Below are positions 7,477 through 12,503 of a DNA stretch of 12,503 nt, in pieces. Within the stretch, counting starts at the first letter, position 1. Each line of letters opens with the position of its first letter. The notes under the pieces were generated by a model, which searched no databases, had not been told where the DNA came from, and saw nothing but the letters and a program-made list of their open reading frames with translations. A program made the translations under genes and the position numbers. Location: the NCBI GenBank assembly GCA_030145595.1, contig JAQYVG010000081.1, positions 1 through 12,503 on the forward strand, written 5' to 3'. Source of the DNA: Desulfobacterales bacterium (lineage in GTDB: Bacteria; Desulfobacterota; Desulfobacteria; Desulfobacterales; UBA11574).

Positions 7477-8739
7477 TCATAGAATATTTTGGCTATTAAT
7501 ATTTTTGCTTCGGTTTTTACGGGTATATCCGGGAACCTGGATACAGTATCTTCTAATACGCCCGAAATGTATAAGGCCTCCCTTTCTCTTTTTGGTCAGC
7601 AGCATAATTGTAGCCTTTTGCATTAAAGCTCTGGCAGCCAGGATGGAACCTTTAGCTTTCTTTATAACCACGTTATAATAGGCCAAGGCTTCATAATAGT
7701 TCTCTGTTTCAAAAAGCAGATTCCCAATTCCAAGAAAGGCTTCCGGCACATATTCGGATGCCGGGAATTTAAAACTGGCATTGTCATAATGTTTTTTAAT
7801 CTCAGCAAAATGATCTAAAATAGATTTTGAATAATTATGCTCATATGCTTTTGCTAAAAGAAAATATGCTCTCTCTGAATATCTTCCGCCCGGATATGTT
7901 TTGATAAGATGAGCTAAATTCTCGATGGCTCCCGTCCAGTTCTGAGCCTCGTACGCATTAATGCTTTCAATCAGAAAGGCGGTATCATTCTGCCCGTCAT
8001 CAGGTACAGTTTGGGTTAATTTGCTTCCATAATAAATATCTTTAAGACCGTCTGTTTCCGAATGTTTACGAAATTGAGCAACAGGTTGTCTTGCCTGTTC
8101 AGGTCCTTTGACCTCTGCATTCAGCGCCGGCGGCTGTGCGGAGCCGAGTTTCTCTGCTGCCTGATTAGCGTTGCTTGCCAATACCTTATTTTGCTGATCT
8201 TTGCCGGTTTTTATCTTTTCGGGCTGCTCTAATACTTTTATTTCTTTGCCGACCTCAGCACTCTGCGCTTCGACGGGGTCGTTCTCAATTGACTCCGTCA
8301 GTTCTTTGGCGTTAAGAAAGACAGTCAGTTCATTGCCAACAGACTCGATTGTAAAGGTTGGCATATCAACACTTTGTACGTCCAATACCATCCTGATTTT
8401 ATCCAGATGATGCCCTACCCTTAAACCCTTTAGATTTGAACTCTCTACGCCGAAGTTAATGGTTTCAAGCGGCTCGGCCGCACAAAAAATATCAACGGTA
8501 ATCCTGGGCGGAGAATCCTGGGTTTTGGTCACATAGGCAGGAATTATGCCATTGCCCAGGACATTTACAGCTGTCCCCCATGTGGATTCATAGGTGGCGA
8601 TTGAAACGACCCTGCTTATAACCTCTTTATTTGACACTGAAATAAAGGGTTGGGGTACAGCATACATATTATTGGGGAGCACAAGCAAAATAAAAGCTGA
8701 CAACAGCGCCAGCAGTGATCTTTTAACCCAGCATTTCAT
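7477..8739 (-). CDS. AMIN-domain exported protein with TPRs, 5' fragment of the same frameshifted gene
   Basis: The first 382 residues look genuine. Residues 1-27 form a signal peptide (basic MKCWVKR, hydrophobic LLALLSAFILLVL, cleavage likely after MYA). Residues about 45-150 resemble an AMIN domain, with the pattern PPRITVDIF then GLRVGHHLDKIRMVLDV; AMIN domains of AmiC and PilQ bind peptidoglycan and target proteins within the periplasm. A charged Gln/Glu/Lys-rich linker (about 150-245) leads into TPR-like helices (AYEAQNWTGAIENLAHLIKT; YEALAYYNVVIKKA). After T382 the frame becomes basic and unlike TPR, and stops 38 codons later, while the good reading continues in another frame. The ATG at 8739 is fixed by the signal peptide and an in-frame stop 3 codons upstream. 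The ribosome binding site is weak. Probable role: a periplasmic or envelope scaffold linked to flagellar assembly or placement, inferred only from domains and position. Confidence 0.85.
   Translation of the reverse strand: MKCWVKRSLLALLSAFILLVLPNNMYAVPQPFISVSNKEVISRVVSIATYESTWGTAVNVLGNGIIPAYVTKTQDSPPRITVDIFCAAEPLETINFGVESSNLKGLRVGHHLDKIRMVLDVQSVDMPTFTIESVGNELTVFLNAKELTESIENDPVEAQSAEVGKEIKVLEQPEKIKTGKDQQNKVLASNANQAAEKLGSAQPPALNAEVKGPEQARQPVAQFRKHSETDGLKDIYYGSKLTQTVPDDGQNDTAFLIESINAYEAQNWTGAIENLAHLIKTYPGGRYSERAYFLLAKAYEHNYSKSILDHFAEIKKHYDNASFKFPASEYVPEAFLGIGNLLFETENYYEALAYYNVVIKKAKGSILAARALMQKATIMLLTKKRKGGLIHFGRIRRYCIQVPGYTRKNRSKNINSQNIL
7573..7593 (-). other. Frameshift site in the AMIN-TPR gene
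   Basis: The minus strand reads ACC, then five A, then GAGAAAGGGAGGCCTTATA. Deleting one A from the A5 run (7589-7593) gives a continuous helix LTKREREALYISGV. The second frame is blocked just upstream by TGA at 7598-7596, so the switch must occur after that. An alternative +1 slip could occur at CTT (7575-7573), which lies one base after a Shine-Dalgarno-like AGGGAGG and before ATA. A homopolymer error or a real inactivating mutation is the simplest reading. Confidence 0.8.
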
Positions 8740-8751
8740 ACCGCTTTATTA

Positions 8752-8769
8752 CAGCAAATACTATGCCAA
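8752..8769 (-). promoter_or_regulatory. Sigma-54 promoter candidate for the AMIN-TPR / flrC-like operon
   Basis: The minus strand reads TTGGCATAGTATTTGCTG, against consensus TTGGCAYG-N4-TTGCW. The invariant GG (8767-8766) and GC (8755-8754) have the exact 10-base spacing. The predicted transcription start is near 8742, only about 3 bases before the ATG at 8739, which would make the mRNA nearly leaderless. That geometry is odd and lowers confidence, but the match itself is good and fits a flagellar operon. Confidence 0.5.
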
Positions 8770-8771
8770 TG

Positions 8772-8794
8772 GCGCAAGCTTGGAGGCTTGTCGC
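8772..8794. repeat. Hairpin adjoining the sigma-54 promoter
   Basis: GCGCAAGC pairs with GCTTGTCGC around the loop TTGGAG, as a stem of 3+5 base pairs with one bulged T. It lies directly upstream of the -24 element (8767-8766). It is too close to the promoter for a usual enhancer-binding site of a sigma-54 activator, so its role is unclear. Confidence 0.4.
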
Positions 8795-9083
8795 AATAGA
8801 CATGCTGAAATGATAAACAATATGCGGATTTATTCTATATTATCGGGATGTTTAAATTGCAAAGAAATATTACGGGTAAGGGCAAACAGTGCTGCAGGGA
8901 GGAAGTAGTCTTGTCTGTAACCGTCATTTTTTTGACATTTTTGATAAGAAGTCTGGCTTAGGCCCGCTCAATTCGGGTTTTACCTAAGTTGACCGATTTC
9001 TTACGATTTCTTGCCGACCTAAACGAAATTATCCGGAGGCTGAAACCTCAATGTTTTTTTTGAGAATCGCTATAAGTTAGTTA

Positions 9084-10466
9084 CTAAGCGGAGGCGGCCT
9101 CGTCCAGATTTTGTTTTTTAATCTTTGCCACCAGGGTCGTGCGGTTGATGTTGAGAAGTTTGGCAGCCTTTGATTTGACCCAGCTGCTTTGCTCTAAAGC
9201 CTCAAGAATAATTCTTTTTTCATAGCTTTGAACCGCCTCGTTAAGGTTCAAATCTTTTTCTAGAATCACCTCTTTAACAGGCTGGATAGATTGACTGCTC
9301 TCCCGGATACTGTCAGGCAGGTCGTTGAAAATCACAACCGAATTTTCGCAAAGGATTGTAAATCGCTTGATCACGTTTTCAAGCTCTCTAACATTTCCCG
9401 GCCAGTCGTAAGCATACATGGCGTCCATCACTTCAGGGGAAAATTTTGTTATCTTTTTTTTGCTTCCTTTCTGAAACTTTTTCAAGAAATGATCGATAAG
9501 TAAAGGGATGTCTGATTTTCGTTGTTTTAAACCGGGGACCTTGATTGGGATTACATTTAAACGATAATACAAATCCTCCCTAAACTTTTCCTTATTAATG
9601 GCAGTTGTTAGATTCTTATTTGTAGCTGCTACAATCCTTAGATCTACATGGATGGTTTTGGTTCCGCCTACTCTTTCAAACTTTTGCTCCTGCAGCACCC
9701 TTAATAATTTGACCTGCAATGACGGGCTCATCTCCCCGATTTCATCTAAAAAAATTGTCCCGCAATTGGCCATTTCAAATCGACCGACCCTGCTTTTATG
9801 GGCACCGGTGAAAGCCCCTTTCTCGTGGCCAAAAAGTTCACTCTCCAGTAATGCCTCCGGGACAGCCCCACAATTAATAACAACCAGTGGTTTATCGCTT
9901 CGGCTGCTGTTGTAATGAAGCGCCCTTGCTATCAGTTCTTTCCCGGTACCACTGGCGCCGGTAATCAGGACAGTGCCGTCCGTATCCGCCACCTTTTCTA
10001 TAAGGTCGAAGATCTTTTTAATGGCCCTGCTTGTCCCCACAAGATTCGTATATTTATATTGCCCTCGCAGCTCTTTTTTAAGCCTTATATTTTCTTCGGC
10101 AAGACTCTTAAATTTAAATGCTTTTTCAACTGAAAGCAATATATCGCTGGCTGATACCGGTTTAGTGATATAATCGAAAGCCCCTTTTTTGATGGCCTCA
10201 ACCGAGCTTTTAATAGAACCGTGCCCGGTGAGAATGATGCACATTGTTTTTGGCGATTTGGCGATTAAATGCTCAAGCACCTCCATGCCGCTAACGTCCG
10301 GCATTATGAGATCCGTTAAAACCATAGCATAATTATCGCTCTCCAATTCTCTGATCCCCGCCTCACCGCCGGGGGCAGCCGTAACTTCGTAATCATTGGA
10401 TTTTAAAATATCAACGATTAGCTTTAATATATCAGGGTTGTCGTCTATGACTAAAATTTTTGACAT
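9084..10466 (-). CDS. NtrC-family sigma-54 response regulator with intact receiver
   Basis: This is a complete 460-residue response regulator that should activate sigma-54 promoters when phosphorylated. Receiver (1-120): acidic pair D8-D9, phospho-acceptor D52 (VLTDLIMP), T80 and K102 all present. AAA+ domain (about 140-370): Walker A GASGTGKE (170-177), GAFTGA (217-222), Walker B TIFLDEIGE (237-245) and the WPGNVREL block near 355-362. The C-terminal Fis-type helix-turn-helix is at about 430-450 (KSKAAKLLNINRTTLVAKIK). Unlike the second activator, nothing essential is missing. There is no sensor kinase beside it, so its partner must be encoded elsewhere. Its location just upstream of the flagellar operon suggests it controls that operon, possibly as a higher-tier regulator, but an unrelated NtrC-type role cannot be excluded. 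ATG at 10466 has only a weak ribosome binding site (AAAAAGA). Confidence 0.93.
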   Translation of the reverse strand: MSKILVIDDNPDILKLIVDILKSNDYEVTAAPGGEAGIRELESDNYAMVLTDLIMPDVSGMEVLEHLIAKSPKTMCIILTGHGSIKSSVEAIKKGAFDYITKPVSASDILLSVEKAFKFKSLAEENIRLKKELRGQYKYTNLVGTSRAIKKIFDLIEKVADTDGTVLITGASGTGKELIARALHYNSSRSDKPLVVINCGAVPEALLESELFGHEKGAFTGAHKSRVGRFEMANCGTIFLDEIGEMSPSLQVKLLRVLQEQKFERVGGTKTIHVDLRIVAATNKNLTTAINKEKFREDLYYRLNVIPIKVPGLKQRKSDIPLLIDHFLKKFQKGSKKKITKFSPEVMDAMYAYDWPGNVRELENVIKRFTILCENSVVIFNDLPDSIRESSQSIQPVKEVILEKDLNLNEAVQSYEKRIILEALEQSSWVKSKAAKLLNINRTTLVAKIKKQNLDEAASA

Positions 10467-10764
10467 AGAATACTATCTTTTTCGTAATAGTTCAGCCACC
10501 AAGAGACCAAGTCTCTAAGATTATAGTACTAATTTAAAAAAAGGAAGTTGCTGTAGTATCAAGTTATTAATAAAATATTATAATTTTTCAGATAAATCAA
10601 GGACAAAAAAATGCGGATATTTCAAAAAGCAGGGGGGGAGAAGTCGACAATTTGTATCTTCTCAATAGGTTAGGGTAAGAGTTGCAGCTGCCGCCAACAA
10701 AATTTCAAAAGCAGTGAACCGCTGAAAAATAGAATGTGCGGCAAAAATTTGACTACATAAGGAC
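10467..10764. other. Gene-free stretch upstream of the response regulator
   Basis: This 298-base, AT-rich interval has no convincing gene. It contains a perfect TATAAT on the minus strand at 10525-10520, an inverted repeat at 10502-10516, a longer imperfect one at 10638-10663 (GAGAAG and CTTCTC with an inner ACAA/TTGT), and a run of seven G at 10632-10638. No clear intrinsic terminator for the preceding 132-residue gene was found. Confidence 0.6.
10502..10525 (-). promoter_or_regulatory. Possible promoter and operator-like inverted repeat for the response regulator
   Basis: On the minus strand a perfect -10 hexamer TATAAT (10525-10520) is followed by AGAGAC-TTG-GTCTCT (10516-10502), a 6-bp inverted repeat that would overlap the expected transcription start near 10513. 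No good -35 hexamer is present at 16-18 bases. An operator for an autoregulatory or other repressor, or a 5' mRNA hairpin, are both possible. Confidence 0.35.
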
Positions 10765-11163
10765 TTAAATATAATCCCCGCGATGAAACTTTAGTGCCGC
10801 CACATTGGCAGTCACAGCCAAGTCCTTGACAAATTTTTCAAGCTCATGATCATGATGGACTTTATCGGCAGCCTCAGCTTCAATCAAACTCACTTCTTTT
10901 TCAATGCTTGCAACTAAAGGTTCAATATCTTTTAAACTCTGGCCTGGATCGGTCAGCAATCTGGCATAATCATCCAGCAAATTAAGGATTTTATCACCCT
11001 GCTTAATGACATCGGTCTTGTAATCAACAGAGGCCGGTATTGTTGTTTCATCAACCTTATGCAGGGTTTTGTCAAATATTTGCTTGAATTGATTATCGCC
11101 GTTGACCTTTTTAGATGACGGCAATCCTGATTTAAATGCATTATCTATCTTATTTATATTCAT
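10765..11163 (-). CDS. Unrecognised 132-residue protein, probably flagellar or chemotaxis associated
   Basis: I do not recognise this protein. The first 50 residues look loosely structured and polar, with NQFKQIFDKTL near 23-33 as the only hydrophobic pattern. The rest (about 50-132) is predicted by eye to be helical (DKILNLLDDYARLL; KDIEPLVASIEKEVSLIEAEAADK; ELEKFVKDLAVTANVAALKF) and ends GDYI. There is no signal peptide, membrane segment or catalytic motif. Size and layout, with a disordered N-terminus and a helical body, would suit a type III export substrate or chaperone-like flagellar protein. ATG at 11163 has an excellent ribosome binding site (AAGGAGG, 7 bases away), and a sigma-28-like promoter is placed just right upstream, which supports a late flagellar/chemotaxis class. 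The neighbours are CheY upstream and a sigma-54 regulator downstream. Coding status is well supported, function is not. Confidence 0.8.
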   Translation of the reverse strand: MNINKIDNAFKSGLPSSKKVNGDNQFKQIFDKTLHKVDETTIPASVDYKTDVIKQGDKILNLLDDYARLLTDPGQSLKDIEPLVASIEKEVSLIEAEAADKVHHDHELEKFVKDLAVTANVAALKFHRGDYI

Positions 11164-11185
11164 GTTTACGCCTCCTTAGTATATA

Positions 11186-11213
11186 TTTTCGGCACGGCCA
11201 AACAGTTCCTTTA
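11186..11213 (-). promoter_or_regulatory. Sigma-28 (FliA) promoter candidate
   Basis: The minus strand reads TAAA (11213-11210), 16 bases, then GCCGAAAA (11193-11186). The FliA consensus is TAAA-N15-GCCGATAA. Seven of eight -10 bases match and the spacer is one base long. The predicted start near 11180 would give a 16-17 base leader containing the GGAGG site of the 132-residue gene, a natural geometry. Confidence 0.45.
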
Positions 11214-11232
11214 GAAAAAAGTTGTTATTACA

Positions 11233-11255
11233 ATAAAATCGTGAAGCGATTTTAT
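11233..11255. repeat. 9-bp inverted repeat after cheY
   Basis: ATAAAATCG (11233-11241) and CGATTTTAT (11247-11255) pair exactly around a 5-base loop, 16 bases after the cheY stop. The stem is AT-rich and on the minus strand it is followed by TGTAATAAC, not a clean U tract. It could be a weak terminator or an mRNA 3'-end structure. Confidence 0.5.
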
Positions 11256-11271
11256 AGCCCAAAGCCGAAGA

Positions 11272-11649
11272 TCAGCCGCCAAATACCTTTTTCAGTTTTT
11301 CGCCGATTGTTTCGGCCGTAAACGGTTTCACGACGTAGCTGTTTACTCCGGCCTTAACAGCCCCAATAATATTATCCTTCTGGGCTTCGGCAGTAATCAT
11401 GACAAAGGGAATGCCCTTTAATTCGTCATCCGCTCTAATCGCGTTTAATAGGTCAATACCCGGCATTTCCGGCATATTCCAGTCACTTAGTATCAGATCA
11501 TATTTCTCTTTTTTAAGCTCTTTCAGGGCGGTACTGCCATCATCGGCCTCGTTAATATCTGTAAAGCCGATCTGTTTGAGGATGTTTCTTAAAATCCTTC
11601 TCATCGTGGCAAAATCGTCAACGATAAGCACTTTCATGTTCAAATCCAT
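11272..11649 (-). CDS. cheY: Chemotaxis response regulator CheY
   Basis: This is a single-domain receiver that, when phosphorylated by CheA, binds the flagellar switch (FliM/FliN) to change rotor behaviour. It has 125 residues and no output domain. All key positions are present and align with E. coli CheY: D11-D12, phospho-acceptor D56 (LSDWNMP), T86, the aromatic switch residue Y105, and K108 (YVVKPF). The WNMP and TAEA motifs are typical of true CheY rather than a generic receiver. ATG at 11649 lies 11 bases after GAGGAG; an internal Met5 is less likely because it would be too far from that site. It follows the PilZ gene by 36 bases, so the two probably share a transcript. No cheA, cheW or cheB is in the window. 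Confidence 0.93.
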   Translation of the reverse strand: MDLNMKVLIVDDFATMRRILRNILKQIGFTDINEADDGSTALKELKKEKYDLILSDWNMPEMPGIDLLNAIRADDELKGIPFVMITAEAQKDNIIGAVKAGVNSYVVKPFTAETIGEKLKKVFGG

Positions 11650-11685
11650 AAGCTATCGAGCTCCTCATTGCATTTTGAAGGTTAA

Positions 11686-12276
11686 CTATATTGATGAATT
11701 CGTAAAAAGGATATTTTTTCTTTTGCGCAGATCCTCTCTTTGTTTTTGAAATACAGAAGCAATAATTCTTTCCCTGTCACTTATGTTGAGAACGAGGAAT
11801 TTTATTCCAACCTTGTATAGAATCCGGCTGTCCTCATCTTCCTGATCCACGCGGATAACTTTACCAAATATGTCCATAAAAACGAGAGGCAGCTTTGAGA
11901 GAAAAAACTTTGCGTTAATGATCTGCCCGAATTCAACCGGCTGCTCTATGACTATCTGCATGCCTGACCCGCTGATATTCTGTCCCAATCCCGGTCTGAA
12001 AGGGACTGCTACCGACCCGTCTTTGGATAAAAGCGCTAAAATCTGATCCAATTTTTCGTCTACCTGTAAAATGTAGTTCATTAAAGCGGCATTCGCCATG
12101 CTTTCGGTGCTTATCTCGGATGCAATAACATCAACGCTCTGTGCTTTATTTGTGGAGGAAAAAATTTCCTTGTCAAACCTTTTTAAATCTTCAAATTCTT
12201 CCACCTTCATAATCTTGTACTTAATTTGAAAGGGAAAATCACCTCTCACGTCAGAACGTCTTTCTTTTGTAACCAT
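11686..12276 (-). CDS. PilZ-domain protein (probable cyclic-di-GMP receptor)
   Basis: PilZ proteins bind cyclic-di-GMP and alter motility or other surface behaviour. Starting at ATG 12276 the product has 196 residues. The RxxxR half of the ligand motif is at residues 7-11 (RSDVR, preceded by another Arg). The D/N-x-S-x-x-G half, NISGSG, is at 100-105, followed by a beta-rich segment (MQIVIEQPVEFGQIINAKFFL; VFMDIFGKVIRV) and a helical basic C-terminus. The two halves are separated by about 90 residues with a long helix (about 50-85), instead of the usual 20-30. I choose 12276 because AGGTG sits 6 bases before it; the upstream GTG at 12285 is itself part of that ribosome binding site. The neighbouring cheY supports a motility role. 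Confidence 0.85.
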   Translation of the reverse strand: MVTKERRSDVRGDFPFQIKYKIMKVEEFEDLKRFDKEIFSSTNKAQSVDVIASEISTESMANAALMNYILQVDEKLDQILALLSKDGSVAVPFRPGLGQNISGSGMQIVIEQPVEFGQIINAKFFLSKLPLVFMDIFGKVIRVDQEDEDSRILYKVGIKFLVLNISDRERIIASVFQKQREDLRKRKNILFTNSSI

Positions 12277-12483
12277 TTTAATCACCTATGGAAATTCCCC
12301 GTAGTCACACTTTAGCGCCATAGCCCGCCATGCAAGGTTCGACCGTAAGGATTTTTATCTGTTTTTAATTCACGCGCACGCCCTGTCTCGATAAAACCAA
12401 ACGAAAAGCGGGACGGGGAATACGTTTGCTTTTGCCGCTCAGCATTTCAAGACTCAAATCCAATAATGATTTCCATCAAAACA

Positions 12484-12499
12484 TGCAACTATCATACCA
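12484..12499 (-). promoter_or_regulatory. Sigma-54 promoter candidate upstream of the PilZ-cheY genes
   Basis: The minus strand reads TGGTATGATAGTTGCA, against consensus TGGCAYG-N4-TTGCA: one clear mismatch, with GG (12498-12497) and GC (12486-12485) at exact spacing. The predicted start is near 12473, leaving a leader of about 196 bases before the PilZ ATG. The leader (12277-12473) contains only a possible 26-codon basic frame at 12445-12365 and no recognised riboswitch. The match lies at the window edge. Confidence 0.5.
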
Positions 12500-12503
12500 C
12501 AAC

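Larger units (their letters stand above)
8740..9083. other. Gene-free stretch between the response regulator and the AMIN-TPR gene
   Basis: This 344-base interval contains no convincing gene. It holds the sigma-54 promoter candidate, a hairpin just upstream of it, a two-part inverted repeat at 8957-8988 (CTTAGG and CCCG pairing with CGGG and CCTAAG), and a direct repeat GATTTCTT at 8995-9002 and 9005-9012, ten bases apart. A short GAGG/CCTC hairpin followed by a T run near 9034-9060 would resemble a terminator only for plus-strand transcription, and none is expected here. Confidence 0.6.

Noticed and set aside
8594..8908. Plus-strand open frame of 104 codons covering the AMIN-TPR start and its promoter
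   Set aside because: Half of it is antisense to the signal peptide and AMIN region, and it has no recognisable domain.
9034..9062. GAGG/CCTC hairpin followed by a T run, terminator-like
   Set aside because: The T run follows the stem only on the plus strand, where there is no gene to terminate; the stem is short.
10953..11141. Minus-strand open frame of 62 codons inside the 132-residue gene
   Set aside because: Alternative frame of a gene that has a much better ribosome binding site and promoter geometry.

Overview
The window is a block of flagellar and chemotaxis genes, all transcribed on the minus strand, so the biological order runs from high to low coordinates. Gram-negative flagellar architecture, two sigma-54 (NtrC-type) activators, an AMIN-TPR exported protein and short GGTTCA-type intergenic repeats suggest a motile member of the Desulfobacterota (former Deltaproteobacteria). 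This is judged from gene style and layout, not from a marker gene. Base composition looks even and moderately AT-rich, with no insertion sequence, tRNA, rRNA or CRISPR array.

Layout in transcription order. (1) 12503-11272: a sigma-54-like promoter at the window edge, a roughly 200-nt leader, a PilZ-family protein, and a canonical CheY. (2) 11271-10765: a small hairpin, a sigma-28-like promoter and an unrecognised 132-residue protein. (3) 10764-9084: a non-coding stretch with a possible sigma-70 -10 box and an inverted repeat, then a complete sigma-54 response regulator with an intact receiver. (4) 9083-8740: a non-coding stretch with a hairpin and a good sigma-54 promoter match. (5) 8739-6012: one gene for an exported AMIN-domain plus tetratricopeptide-repeat protein, split by a one-base frameshift near 7590. 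(6) 6009-4666: a second sigma-54 activator, FlrC/FleR/FlbD-like, whose receiver has Glu in place of the phosphorylated Asp. (7) 4379-1: flgB, flgC, fliE, fliF, fliG and the 5' part of fliH, mostly tightly packed.

Working together: flgB/flgC (proximal rod), fliE (MS-ring/rod junction), fliF (MS ring), fliG (rotor/C ring) and fliH (export ATPase stator) form the early basal-body set. The FlrC-like activator just upstream probably drives sigma-54 flagellar promoters. No histidine kinase lies beside either activator. CheY gives switching input to the rotor, and the PilZ protein probably gives cyclic-di-GMP input to motility.

The most interesting points are the phosphorylation-site-deficient activator encoded 2 bases after an exported AMIN-TPR protein, the frameshift in that protein, a sigma-54 match that would make its mRNA almost leaderless, a sigma-28 match before the unknown 132-residue protein, a perfect 22-bp inverted repeat between fliE and fliF, and a GGTTCA repeat family interrupting the operon at two places.
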